A stretch of DNA of 64,000 nucleotides, taken from assembly GCA_029339195.1 (NCBI GenBank), contig JAPTJF010000215.1, forward strand, positions 35,931 to 99,930, given 5' to 3'. The notes under the pieces were generated by a model that had not been told where the DNA came from, did no database searches, and was given only the letters and a program-made list of their open reading frames with translations. Within the stretch, counting starts at the first letter, position 1, and the number at the start of each line of letters is the position of its first letter. Source of the DNA: Micractinium sp. NFX-FRZ (lineage: Eukaryota > Chlorophyta > Trebouxiophyceae > Chlorellales > Chlorellaceae). The position numbers and the translations under genes were made by a program. Shown one piece after another: positions 32,178 to 44,399 of this stretch.

Positions 32178-35100
32178 TCACTTGGGCTGCTTGCGGACCA
32201 GGATGCAGTAGCAGTACCAGTAGTACGCCAGCATGATCCTGCGGGCGGGCAGGGCAGGCAGGCAGGGGCAGGCAACCAGTCACTCTGGGTAAGGTGGGGC
32301 TGCATTGGTGGCTGCGTTGGTGGCTGTACCCGGGCCGCGGGGGATGCGCCTCATGCCAGCATGTGGGCCCCACCTGCAGGCGCCTCAGTTTGCCGGCACC
32401 TGCTGCTCCCATGGATCCTCTCGTGCGCCCTGGCTTACCCTGGCCTCCCCGCAGTGCACATGAAAACCAGAACAAGGGAAAGGAGGGGCCCAACCAGAGG
32501 CGCCACCCTGCCTGCCCGCCCCGCCCCCCGCTCACCTGCCCTGGTTGGCCATGGTGCGCCCGAGGTCGCTGTCTGCAAAGGACAGGCGCTCCAGCACCTC
32601 CTCGCCCGTGCGAGCCCCGCCGCCCCGCTCATCTGGGTCGAACTCGGCGCCTGCAAGGGAGGGAACAAGACACGGGGCAAGCCGGGTGGAGAAAAGGGGT
32701 GGAAGGGAAAGGAAGTAAGGGTGGGGTAGGTGCGCGCACGGCTGCCCCGCTCATGCTGTGGCAATGTCATGCGTGCTGAGGGGTGGACGGACGTGTGGAG
32801 GGTGGAGTAAAGGGGCTTGTGAACGAGAGCAAGACAGAGGCGAGCAGGGGGTAGGAAGAGGGCAGGGCAGCAGCGCACCGGTGTGCCTGGGAGCACGTCT
32901 TAACCAGGACAGGCAGAGGCAGTTGGGGGGCCGGCAGAGTAAGCCAAGGGCAGGTGGAGGCAGAGGCAGTTGGGGGGCAGGCAGAGTAAGCCAAGGGCAG
33001 GTGGAGGCAGAGGCAGTTGGGGGCAGGCAGAGTAAGCCAAGGGCAGGTGGAGGCAGAGGCAGTTGGGGGGCCGGCAGAGTAAGCCAAGGGCAGGTGGAGG
33101 CAGAGGCAGATGGGGGGCAGGCAGAGTAAGCCAAGGGCAGGTGGAGGCAGAGGCAGATGGGGGGCAGGCAGAGTACCCGCCTACTCTGCCTGAGGGGGCC
33201 GACAACAGGGCAAGCAGGCGGTGCCAGTGGCGGCATGTGTATGGCAGGCCAAGCAGGTGAGGTACAAGCCACCCACCCTTGAACTCGTTGATGCATGCCC
33301 CCTCAAAGGCCTGCTTGATGAGCGAGGTGGCGGGCAGCCACTTGAGGGGGGCGGGCACGTTGGCCTTGTTCACAAACAGGCCGCCAAACACGATGGACAC
33401 CTGGGGGTGGGAGAGCGGGTTGGGGAGGGCGGGGGGGTAGGTGCATGGTCAGTGCAGAGGGTGGGGCTGCCCGGGAGGCAGGGCTAGGAGGGTTGGCGGG
33501 GGCAGGGGCAGCGGGTCAGGCTGGCTGTGCCCTGCTGTCGTGAGTGTGCATGCATGCGCTGTGCCCGCACAAAGGTCAGGCATCCATGCAGGCAGCAGCG
33601 TCGCTCACCAGGATGACGGCTGGGCCGATGGCCAGCGCCGCCTCGGTGGAGGGAGAGGCAGCGCCCACAGCCAGGCCCAGCGCCTGCAGCACCGGGTGGT
33701 GGTGGCACAGGTGGTGAGGCCCTTCTGCCATTCAGCAATTGGCCAGGCACCTCGGGCAACCTGTGTGATGACACGGCCGTATATATCATCCAGCACGCAC
33801 CTACTTATGCCTCTCATTTCCTCCCTCATCTCATCTCTGCCCACCCACCCCCTAGCACTGGTATGGTCTTCACGACAAGCACCCTCCTCCTGATCTGTCC
33901 CACACCCTACAGTCATTCCCGTCTCCTCACCTGCGCCCACACCGCCATCTAAGTGCCGCTTGCCGCCCACTCAGCGACATGCCCTCCACATCCCACCCCT
34001 TTCTAGCCCCTCCCAACGTACCCCATCCCCCCACCCCGCCTGCGCCACATGGCCTCCAGTGCGAGCAGGCCCCCCCTGTCCTGCCCCACACCAAACAATC
34101 CTCCCCTTGTTGCACCGCCACTCACCCGCCTGTGCCCGCATGACCCCCTGACTGCCGCTTCCCTCCCGCTCATGCCTCTACACTGCCCCCCTGTCTTGCC
34201 CCTCCCCACGTGCCCCACCCGCCCACCCCACCTGCGCCGACATGGCCTCCAGCGTGAGCAGCCCCAGGAAGGAGGCAAAGCGGCGGGGCTTGGGGTTGAG
34301 CCCGGTGGCTGGGTAGACGATGCAGGCAAAGAGGGCGGGGAAGAGGGCGCCCACGGGCAGCTCGGCGGCCAGCTTGGACAACAGGTAGGGCAGCACGCCG
34401 TAGCTGAGGGCAGGGGGGGGTCACGGGGGTGCAAAGGAAAGGGGAGTTATTGGGGGGTGGGGGAAGGGCTGGGTTGACAGTTGGTGGGGCGGCAGCCGAA
34501 GCTAGAGGGTTTGCGGGGGTACACGTGGGAGTGTGTGTGTGTGCGTGGGTGGGAGGGGTGAGTGGCCAGGAGAGGGCGGCACTCCCTTCTGTAGGGACAG
34601 GCGGTGTGAACTGTAGTCTTGTCAGTGTAGATATTATCACTTATTAAAGGATAGGGGTAGAGGGGTGCGGTGAGTGGGTGGGCAGCTTGGCTTGGCTGGT
34701 GAGCAGGTGTGTGAGGGGTAGGGTGGGACGGAAGAAACAGCTGCACTTGCTCGGCCCATGCATGCCCGGTGCGCTTCTGCCAACTGTCAATAGAATCCGA
34801 GAGTGCATACAGCGTTTTGCTGCCTTTTGGCTTGAAAGCACCCATAGCACCCCCCAATGCTTACCCGGCACGTGCGCGCTCGCGGCTCACAAGCGTCTTC
34901 TCACTGCGGCAGGCAGGGGGGGCAGGAAGACGAAGGGGCACTGGCGTCAGATTGGCGGTGGGTGCGGCACAGGTGGGATACCTCCGAGGGCCCACCCCGC
35001 CCCAGCCCTAGCATACCGTGCCACCAAGAGTCGCCACAGCTTGACTACCGCTCTTCCCTCTCCCCCTCTGTCCCATCCCAGCAGCAACCCCGCCTCCCCC

Positions 35101-38100
35101 GCCCTCCCGCCCCCCCCCCCACCGACCGTGGGAAGACGTTGAGCGTCTTGATGAGGGAGGTCATGGCGGTGCCCACGGCGCTGATCTGCAGCAGGCCCAT
35201 CCTGCGGGGGGGCGGGGCCGGGGGGCGAGGGTGGCAAGTGTCAATTCGATAAAGACAACATGGCTTCAGGAGAGGTTGGACGGGCCAGGGTTTGGCTTCC
35301 CTGAACTGAGCTCCCACCCGCTTGCACACGGAAGTGCCCCCACTGCAGGACAGACACCCTGCCCTGCCCGGCACACACGCCCTGCTCTTCCACACTGCAC
35401 CAAGGCAGCGGAAGCTCCACGGCACTGCAGCCCACACGGCCCCACCCCCGCCACCCTCCAGCGACCCACAGATGAAGCATGCATGCCCGCACCTGTCCTG
35501 GATGCTGCTCTGGCTGCGCTTCATCCTCCAGTAGATGGAGGCAAACACGAGGGCGGAGGAGACCTGGGAGGAGGCACGACCCACATTGGTGGCACGGTCT
35601 CGCAGCACCTGACGCAGGCTGCGCCCAAACAGCAGCGACACCTGCTGGCGCAGCCCGCAGGAGGGCTTGCCGCCGCTCTCCACCGCAGAAGCCGAGGAGG
35701 CACCCTCCCCGCTGGCACCTGTGCCGGCGGCGGCGGCGGCTGCTGCCGCGCTGCCGTCGGCATGTGCGCGCCAGGCCGCCGTCAGCTGCGCCAGACGCTC
35801 CCGGCTCTCAGCCTCGTGTTCTGGTGTGGTGTGGTCGATAGCAACCAGGTCTGCCAGCCACTCGGCGGGGTTGTAGTGCTGGGGGCAGGTGTGGCCGTGC
35901 TGCTCAAAGTATGGCAGCACATCGGCGGCGGGGCCAGAGTAGACCAGCTCACCCTCTGCGGGCAGGCGGCAGGGTGGGGGCCAGGGAGGCAAGGGAAGCA
36001 GGGTGGGGCAGTGGAAAGATTGGGCATGGGGCGGGAGCACAGGATGGGAGAAGGAGGGTCAGAGCAAGAAGGTGCGAACAGCAGGGCTGCCTAACCCGCC
36101 CGAGCACCCGCCCATGGGTTTCCGGGCATAACCGTCACCCACAGTTCACAATTTAATGGCCCCGCAACCGCGCCTTCCGACCCCGTGCTTCCCCTCCCCG
36201 TCTTTCATCCGCCAGCAGTATAAGATTGTCAAACCTGCCGCCCCGCCCTACTCCTCCCCTTCAGCTGTCACACATGCACCCGCCCGCCCACCCTCCCTCC
36301 CCGCCACCCACCCGCCAGCAGTATGAGGTCGTCAAACATTCCAAACACGGAGGAGCGCGGCTGGTGGATGGAGACCAGCACGGTGTGGCCGTCGCTGCAC
36401 AGATCCTTCAGGGTTGTCATCACCTGCCAAGCAGGGGAGGCACGGGAGGGGCCGGGGCGGGGCGGTCACAGCGGACACTTCCCCCGCCTTTCACAACCCC
36501 ACACTCCACCACCTCCGCCTGCCGGCCGCCCCCACCCACCATTTCGGCGCTGAAGGCGTCCAGCCCGCTGGTGGGTTCGTCAGCAAACACCAGCATGGGG
36601 CGGTTGATCAGCTCCACGGCAATGGACAGACGCTTCTTCTCGCCGCCGCTCAGGCCCCGCGTCTTGGCGTCCCCCACCGGGGTGCCCGCGGCCTGGGGGG
36701 GCCGGGGAAGGAGGGGCAGGGAGGGGCGGGGCATGCGGTCAGGTTGCAGAGCGAGGAAGGGCAGAGGAGTGGTGACGGAGGGTGTGAGCCGCAGCTGCCA
36801 GGGCCTGCCGTGTTGTACAGCATGAGAAGAAGTCCCACCCCAGCCCACCCCGCGCACGCACACCCCCACCCACCCCCCGAACCGCGCACCACTCCCGCCC
36901 CGCCCCCCATGCCTGCACCTTGGCCAGCCCCAGGCGTGCGATGATGCCGTCCACATAGCCCTCCCTCTCCTCCGCCGACGTGCCCCGGCTCATGCGCAGC
37001 TCAGCCGCCATCATCAGCGTCTCCTTCACAGTCAGCTGCACACAGCGGGCGGGTTTCCATATGAAGAGGGGCAGCAAGGCAGGCCGGCAAGCGTGTGCAG
37101 CAAAATTGGCAGCAGGGCAGGCCGGCAAGCGTGCAGCGAAGAAGCCGAGAGAGACGACGAGGCAGGCAGGGGAGGCGGGGGAGGCAGATGCCTGCGTGCC
37201 TGCGGGTAGAAGAGGTCGTCCTGCTGCACAAACCCCGCACGCAGCTTGCTGCGTTGCAGTGGCGCGCCATTGGCGGTGATGTGGCCCTGCAGGCAGTTGG
37301 GTGTGGGGCGGGGGTGGCAGGCGGCTTGCCAGGCGGGCGGTGGGTGGGTCAAGGGATGGATGGGCCCGGAAGCCACGTGACAGGTGGCACCACAGCCCTG
37401 CCTGAGCTGGCAGCCGGCCATCCACCTCCATTGCTGAGGGCAGCTCGTGTGCATCAGTCAGATCCTCATCCTGAACAGTCTCTCAAAAGCCAGCCAACAT
37501 CCCCCCCCTGTGCTACCCCCACCTCCAGCGTGACGGCGCTGCTGTAGGGAATCTGCCCGGCAAGCGCTGACAACAGCGTGGTCTTGCCTGCAGGCGGGGC
37601 AGGGGGCACCCGGGCAGTGAATGGGAACGTGAAGAGAGGGGACAAATTGTGCCGCACTGCTGCTGCTGCTGCTGTCTGTGAAAGATGGGTGGACATGCCG
37701 GGTGCTTCTAGTCCACCAACGCACATGCAGGGGCGATGGTCAACCCTCTGGGGCACCACAGCAGAGCACCTCCAGGTTGACGGCAGTGGCATAGCATCAG
37801 GCCGGTGCCCAGCAGCTGGCAACCCATCAGCTCACCGCTGCCAGAGGGCCCCATGATTGCGGTGAGACGCCCCGGGGCCGCGCTGCCCGCCACACCGTTC
37901 AGCAGCCGCCGCTTCGCCCTGAGAGGGGGCACGCATCGGGGGGGACAGCGGGCAGGCAGGGGCACGTGTTTAAGGCCACCGGCATACTGGGAGGTGCAGA
38001 GCCGGCCAAGCCATGCTCCAATTACTCTGCCCTTTGGCCCTTGGGCTGTGCCGCGGTGAGCGCAGACCACCCCAGGTCCCTGCCAACCCCGCCCCCTTGC

Positions 38101-38592
38101 CTTCCTGCCTTGGGTGACGCCTGGCTTCATGCCCACCTCCCGCCAGAACCCCACTGTGAACCTCTACCTGCCTGAAATGACCGCACCCACCCACCCCACC
38201 CACCCCGTCTTCTTGTCTGTGAGGGTGCATGTGAGGTCCCGCCACTCGAGCGCCACCTCGTTGGAGGCGCCCCCCGCCTGCAGGCCGCCGCTGCTGCTGG
38301 CGGAGCGGCGCAGGCGCTGGCGCTGCCGCAGCCCCTGGATGCCCTGCACTTGGTGCACATGGATTGGGTACATGCCATGTCCTCCAAATCTGTAGTGCTA
38401 ACCTCCCAATTATGCACCAGCGGCTGCCCTCCACCGCGCCCGCTCACCGCCACCCGCCCGCGGCACCACCTCACTGCCGCCCGCCCGCTGTCCCAATGTA
38501 ATCCCGCCCACCTTGAAGGCGACCAGGCCTGCTGCCAAAGGCAGCTGGTGGGGCCCCGGGACCAAAAAGGCCGTGCCCAGCACGAAATCCAT
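32178..38592 (-). CDS. ABCG half-transporter (plant ABCG7-like subgroup)
   Basis: Sixteen exons on the minus strand (38592-38512, 38343-38204, 37918-37836, 37587-37523, 37286-37200, 37035-36919, 36692-36540, 36423-36312, 35955-35493, 35201-35127, 34903-34865, 34403-34232, 33683-33609, 33400-33277, 32650-32536, 32238-32178) give 653 residues. Order is NBD then [16 protein letters not shown], Walker A GPSGSGKTT, Q-loop [11 protein letters not shown], signature [16 protein letters not shown], Walker [16 protein letters not shown]-loop SIHQPRSS, then TM segments such as [24 protein letters not shown] and [10 protein letters not shown]. The SIQDRMGLLQ and [16 protein letters not shown] blocks and the overall layout resemble plant ABCG7. 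As a half-transporter it should dimerise; cargo is unknown. Intron 5 uses a GC donor (CAG|GCACGC). Confidence 0.92.
32918..33200. repeat. 47-bp minisatellite in ABCG intron 14
   Basis: About five and a half copies of a 46-47-bp unit (each containing gcagagtaagccaagggcag and a GGGGGG block) start at 32934, 32981, 33027, 33074, 33121 and 33168. The last copy turns into an inverted repeat, gcagagta-cccgcc-tactctgc, at about 33168-33189. Its size is not a multiple of three and it is intronic. Spacing this regular without distinct spacers excludes a CRISPR. Confidence 0.9.
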
Positions 38593-38931
38593 TGCGTGAC
38601 AGTGCTATGCCCAAAAGGAGCCCCCTGCGGGCAGTGCAGGTGCAAGAGGGCAGTCCAGAAGTGCAATTCCCAAGTCTCCACCCGGGGTTTATGCCGGAAG
38701 GGAGAGATCAATGGCCAAGCTCTCTGTACTGCGGCTGCTGTCCTGCCGCAGCACATGAAATGCGAGCATCAGCCCGGCATGCATCTGTTCATGCCCTTCT
38801 CTGGGCCTCCCACCATTTGCACACGCCGTTCACACCTTGCAAGCTGCCTCGAGCCCGCCAGTCTGCAACTGCAGGCGCTCGGCGCGCCCCTGCTGCAGCT
38901 CTCGCACCCCTGCTGCCCACGATCACGCATC
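38593..38931. promoter_or_regulatory. Divergent promoter ABCG / unknown protein
   Basis: A 339-bp spacer between two outward-facing starts. No clear TATA or coding pattern. Both starts are the most likely ATGs but not proven. Confidence 0.4.
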
Positions 38932-40065
38932 ATGCAGCTGGACATTGGGCGCAAGAGGCTGTGCAGCAGCAGCAGCGACGAGGAGCAGGAGAACGCAGAG
39001 AGCGGGCAGTGCGCGCGGCAGCGACAGTGCTGTGCGCAGGGGCCCGGGGTGGCCGAGGCACAGCGCTGGATGGAGGGGCACAATTTGATGGCTCTTGCGG
39101 CGCAGCCGCTGGGCCCACTGCCGCCTTCTTTTTGGTGAGCTGGGCGCCGGCGGGCGGGAACGGCCAGATGGCGCCCACACGCCAACTTGCATGCACCCAC
39201 CAGCCTTCTAGCAGCAGCTACAGGCTCGCACCATGCTGTATGGGACCCACAGCCTCGATGTGTTGCCCAGCTGCACCTGGCTGTGAGCGTGCTGCACACT
39301 CCGGCGCCCCTCGCAACCGCCACGGCGTGCACCCACCTGCCTGCCTCCCTTGCGCGGCTGGCCCTGCCCCGCAGGCTGGCCCTGGCCGAGCTCAACATCT
39401 CGCTGTCAGCCTTCCAGTTCTGCTTCCAAGACCTCAAGCTTCTGGACCAGCAGACCTTCACGCGCTGCCCCAAGGCGCTGGCTTTTGAAAAGGTGCGGGC
39501 GGGCACTTGCAGGGAGGGCGGCCCGCTGGGTGCTCCCTGTTTTGGTGCGTGCCGATGCGCATGTGTGCCTGCTTCATGCATGCCCTCTGTGCTCTGCCAC
39601 TCTTTGGGATCATGCTCTGCACACCACCGTGCCGCGCACGCCGCCCAGGCTGGCTCTTGCGCCCGCTTGACCCCGCCGCTTCCCACCGCCCCCACCCGTT
39701 GCGTTTCGCAGCTGGCATTTGCGCGCGGCTGCCGCGACATGTGGAGCCTGCAGCAGCAGCCGCACCTGCAAGCAGTCAGCCTGGTGCTGGAGACTGCGCT
39801 GGGAGGGTGCACAGAGGCGGCCATCAGCCAGGCCACGCTGCTCTGCCCGCCCTTCCTGGCCGCCTGGGCGGCACGCTGGATGCCCGCCGGCGGCGCCGGC
39901 GTTGGCCACGGCGACCGCCCGCCCCCCCGCCTGCGCCTGCTGATCATCCAGGGCTACCGCCAGACCTCGGGCCCGCTCCGGGCAGCCACCTGCTACAACC
40001 TGGGGCTTCCAACAGTTTACGGCACCCCCGCCGCTGCCACCATCTACATCCCCTGCCCACAGTAG
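38932..40065 (+). CDS. Unrecognised 224-residue protein
   Basis: Three exons (38932-39134, 39375-39492, 39712-40065) join in phase (2 then 0) through GT-AG introns to 224 residues. The N-terminus is basic then acidic (GRKRLCSSSSDEEQEN), like a small nuclear or phosphorylated tail. The central and C-terminal parts look globular: LALAELNISLSAFQFCFQD, LKLLDQQTFTRCPKALAF, AVSLVLETALGGCTEAAISQ and RLRLLIIQGYRQTSGPL. I do not recognise a domain. The in-phase splicing and balanced composition support a real gene. The start could lie upstream. Confidence 0.6.
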
Positions 40066-40893
40066 AAGCGCATGGAATCGGCGGCTGCTGCATGCGGCGG
40101 GGCCCCCGCTCACATCGTGCAGCAACCATTTTTTTGCTGCCCAGCCACCCCCCGCCCACCACCGCTTCTTCTCTGTGCTCGCAGCATTCTGCTCGACTCA
40201 AATGCAACACTCCATGAACCCACTGCCCAATTCATTCCGTGCTGACAGACTGTTCTGCTCTCGGATCGATACCCCGCCACCACCGCTCCTTCCCAGGGGC
40301 CGGTGGCCCGCCAAGCAGGCCACACATGCTGGGCCTCGCTGGGGCGTGGCTGCTGCCCCGTCATTTTGCCTCATTTTCCCCTCCACTGACCCATGACACC
40401 CCTCCACTGACCGTTTTGGCCCTGGTACTCCCACACCTCCGCACTCATCCTGCATGCACGCGTGCACCGCCCCACTGTATCCACGCACTCCACTCTCATT
40501 CAAGCTGTATCCTCTTTTCGTGCTGCTTCTGCCCTGCTGCTACGCCCTTCCATGTATCTGATTTGCGTTCTGCTCCACCCCACTGCACACCCTTCTCCAA
40601 TACTCACGCTGACACTGCCTGCACATTGCAACGCACACACGGACACATCGCAAGGCAGATCAGCAAAAGTAGATAGCAGGCATGTCCACAGGAGCTGGTC
40701 AGGATGCACACAAACTCTACGCTCCTCTGCCTCGCGTTGGCCTTCACGACAGCATCAGAAGAAGGGTTGACATGTCATCTGAGATCTCATTTCCAAGGCA
40801 CTCAACGTGGGCGTGGGAAGTGCACCAGGCAGCTGCCCGCATCAGTGTCCACTGCTTTCCGCTGCTGAGCTCAGCCAGGGCAGGGCCGAGCGG
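40066..40893. other. Convergent 3' regions
   Basis: 828 bp between the stops of the unknown gene and NUP58. Locally lower GC around 40480-40760. No recognisable feature. Confidence 0.4.
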
Positions 40894-43832
40894 CTACCTG
40901 CGACGTGAGCCGGGCTTGCGCGAGCCGGGCGTGGAGCGCTGCTGCTGCGCCTGCCCAAACAGTGGGGTGCCAAATGCGCCGCCAGGGGAGGGCTGCGCGG
41001 TGCCAAACAGTCCGCCGGGGCTGGCCATGGGCATCTGGGAGGGGGACACGCCAAAGGTGGCGGTGCTGTGGGCTGCAGGGGAGAAGGGGGAAGGAGTGGT
41101 GGTGCAGGGCAAGTTGGCCAGCGGGCGACAAGTCAGCAGGGCAGCACAGCAAGCAAGCAAGCGAGCGAGCAAACGTGTGCGATAGCACCCATGCGGCTTG
41201 GCAGCTGCCCAGCTCCTCCTGCCCCCCCGCCCGCCCCCAGCCCCGACCAAGCGCTGCGCCCTCTACCTGCCGGCATGCCCGGGGACACCGCCACGCCGCC
41301 GTGCTGCTGCTGCTGCACCGCCTGCAGCGCGGCCGCCTGCGCCGCGGGGCTGCGCGGCTGGTGCTCCACCCGCTTGGCCTGCCGCCGCTCCTCCTCGGCA
41401 AACGGGTCGCTGTAGTCGCCGGCGGCCCGCCGGCGTGCCAGGTGGCTGTCGCGCGCGCCAGACACGCGGTCGTCCAGCGCCTGTGCGGCGCAGTCGCCAC
41501 GGAGGAGGGCACACAGGGGGAGGGGTGTTGTGAGAGACAGTGAGTTGTGGGAAGATGGGAGGGGCGCGGGGACAGCGGAGTGCAGGGTGTGAACACAGGA
41601 GCAGTACCTGTGGTGCGAGGGTCCAGGGAGGGTTGGGTGCTCCCACCCCTGGCTCCCCATGCTTCAAAGCAGAGCGCCCCTCACATCAAGCCCCCCACTG
41701 GCCCCACCACAGCGCTGGCCGCCCCCGCTGGCAGCACCCGCTGAACGCACCTGCAGGCGCGCTGCTGTGTGGATGAGGAAGTCGTGCACGTTGGTCAGGG
41801 CGCCCTGCAGCGCCTGCAGCCCGTCAGCCGCCTGCCCGCCGCGGCGCAGCGCATGGCCTGCACAGCAGCAATGGTTGTAATTCCAGGCATGCGTCAGGAG
41901 TGCAGGCAAAAGCAGCAGTGGAGCTCCAGCCTTCTGCTGCAGCGCCCACACGATGAGCGCGGCCCGTCGGTGCGGGCAAGCCATCGTCGCACACAGACCA
42001 ACAGCCACACTGAGAGGCCTGTACAGGTGCATGCACGGCTGTGCACCCCCAGACGCCTCACCTGCACCTGGCCCTCGACTTGGTTCCCTTCCTTCGCCTG
42101 CACCACATGCCCCAGCAGCGCCGCCTGCAGCCACCTCGCTTCCGCATCTGCCCGCCCACAAACACCCCTTCCTTTCCTCCCTGACCTGCAATCCCAGGCC
42201 CAGCCGCGCCGCCTGCAGCCGCCTCGCTTGCCCATCTGCCCAACCACAAACGCCCCCCTCCTTTCCCCCCTCACCCGCGCCCCCGGGCCCCAGCAGCACC
42301 GCCTCCAGCTCCGTCACCGCCGCCTGGTGCTGGCGCAGGCGGTCCAAAAAGCCGGCAATGGCCTCACGCAGGAAGGCGGAGGGCAGCACGGGCGGGCCGG
42401 CAATGTCCTGGGAGGCCACAGGGGTGTTGGCCTGCAGCAGGCGGGGCGCGGCGACAGCGGGGGGTGGCAGGAACGGGCACGTCGGGCATGGAGGTGCTGT
42501 AGGGTGCTGTGCTTGATGCCCTGCCATTGGCTAGCACTCGAGCTTCATCCGCCATGCCCCGGCCACCCACCGCTGCCTCTCTGCCGTCCCAGCTGCTTCT
42601 GCCTCACCCTCCATGTCCCTCCCTGCCCCCAGCCTTGCCCCTGTGTGCCCACCTTGGCAGCCTCTCGCCACGCGTGGGAGCGCTTGAACGTGTGCAGCGC
42701 CGCATCCGTTGAGCGCACCAGGTAGAGCACCGCCTCGCGCAGCGCCCCCACCTGCTCCACATCCGCCTTGACCGCGCTGCCCAGCGCGCTGATGGCCTGG
42801 CTCAGCGACCGCGCCTGCGCCTGCATCGCCTCCTGCTGCTCCCGCGCACCGCTGCCCGAGGAGAGGCGGGGGTCGGCGTCCAGCTGGCGGCAGTCCTCGC
42901 GGTACTGCACAACAACCTTCCTGCAGGGAGTGTAAGGGTGTGTGGCAAGCATACAAGAGGTCTGAGTGTTTGCATCAGAGGAAGGGCTGTTGGAACCGCA
43001 CTCAACCGGCAGCAGTCCATCCTTGTTTGCACTTCAAACTGCACCACTGCCAACCTGCGCGGCGGACCGATTGTGCGTGTGTTTATGCGGGTGCGAGCGT
43101 GCATGTGGTGCTGCCAGTGGGGAGAAGAAGTTGAAGCCAGCAGCATTCCACTCCCCTGAGCCATGCCACCCTATGCCCATAGCAGCCCACTGCAAGGCTT
43201 TCAGCCAATGCCCATGTCCCTCCACTCCTCTGCCCTAACCCACGCCCCCTCCCATCTGCGCCCTCCCACCGCCAACCCAGCCCCACTCACTCTAGCTCCG
43301 TCAGGTACTGCTGCGTCTGCGGGCTGAGGTCGTCCCACTTGCTGGTGTGGGTGATTGGCCGCCCATCCTTGGTGGCCAGCGCCGTCACCGCCTGCTGCTG
43401 CCCGCCCACAGTCAACGCGCCCGCGCCGGGCTGCGCGCCAAAGAGGCTGGGTGCACTGGCTGCTGCGCCAAAAAGGCTGGGCGCGGAGGCGGCGCCGAAG
43501 AGGCTGGGTGTGGAGGCGGCGCCGAAGAGGCTGGGTGTGGAAGCTGCTCCAAACATGCTGGGTGTGCTGGCTGCTCCAAACATGCTGGGGGTGCTAGCGG
43601 GAGCGGCGCCAAAGAGGCTGGCCGAGGAGGCGCCAAATGCGGGTGTGCTGGCCACAAATGGCGAGGCCCCCGCCCCGAATGCAGGGGCTGCCTGCCCAAA
43701 GCCAGTGGTGGCTGCACTGCTGGCCGCGCCAAACAGGCTGGGGGTGCTGGCGGGGGCGGCGCCAAAGGCGGGAGTGCTGGTGCCGAAGGCGGGCGTCGCC
43801 GCGCCAAATGCCGGCGCCTGTGCACCAAACAT
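40894..43832 (-). CDS. NUP58: FG-repeat nucleoporin NUP58/p45-like
   Basis: Six exons on the minus strand (43832-43291, 42920-42653, 42431-42275, 41857-41751, 41480-41267, 41072-40894) give 488 residues. Residues 1-150 are an FG domain with repeated AFGA, LFGA and MFGA units spaced by Ala/Ser/Thr/Pro. A conserved linker ITHTSKWDDLSPQTQQYL then leads into an alpha-helical coiled-coil region (KVVVQYREDCRQLD to ALTNVHDFLIHTAARLQ). The C-terminus has further FG motifs (ATFGVS, GLFGTA, GAFGTPLFG) and a basic tail. This order fits NUP58 of the central-channel NUP62-NUP54-NUP58 complex. All junctions are GT-AG. Confidence 0.85.
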
Positions 43833-44399
43833 GATGCCAGCCGAGCTGGGTTCTAATCAGGCGGGCTTTGTAACTCCCTCAGCTGCGTCTTGATTGCCGC
43901 GACAGCAGTATAGCCTGATTGGTTGCTGCCCCTGTGTCTGCCTTCTCCTCGGAACTCCCAATGATTGGCGGGAGCGAGGCCCCGCTTCCCAAGCAGCCGC
44001 GATGGCTCGCACAAAACAAACGGCTTCCGGCTGGGCTGGGAGTGCAAAGAACGGGAGCCGATGTGCTCACGGAAGAGCGAGGGCGCGGGAGAGCTGCGGT
44101 GGCATCGATTGGCATGCCCACAGCATGCATGATGGCGCGGTGCGCCGTGGCCGCCGTCCCAGCGCTGCAGCGCACCACGTGCATGTGCCTTGACTGTTGC
44201 TTCTCCCATCCTGTGCCATCAGAGTTGCATGATTCAACAGGTGATATCACACCAGATTGAGCGAAGCGAGCCTGCGGTAAAGCTTACAGCACTGCTGGGC
44301 ACTCAACGCCGTGTATGCTGAACAAGGAACTTGCAGGGCACAAGGGGTGGGGTAAGCTCAACTCAGGCACCTCTCCAGAACTGCTGCACTGAACAGTGA
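43833..44399 (-). other. NUP58 promoter and NDP kinase 3' UTR
   Basis: 567 bp between two minus-strand genes. It holds the TGTAA signal at 44284 and presumably the NUP58 promoter. No other feature is seen. Confidence 0.4.
44284..44288 (-). terminator. TGTAA poly(A) signal for NDP kinase
   Basis: Minus-strand TGTAA, about 112 nt past the NDP kinase stop. It agrees with the chlorophyte signal and usual spacing. Confidence 0.45.

Noticed and set aside
32918..33200. CRISPR-like regular array
   Set aside because: Units are contiguous and nearly identical over their whole 47 bp with no unique spacers; it is an intronic minisatellite in a eukaryote.
43339..43893. 184-codon Ala/Pro-rich frame opposite the nucleoporin FG exon
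   Set aside because: It is the mirror of FG-repeat codons (GCN/CCN periodicity) and the family match is on the other strand.
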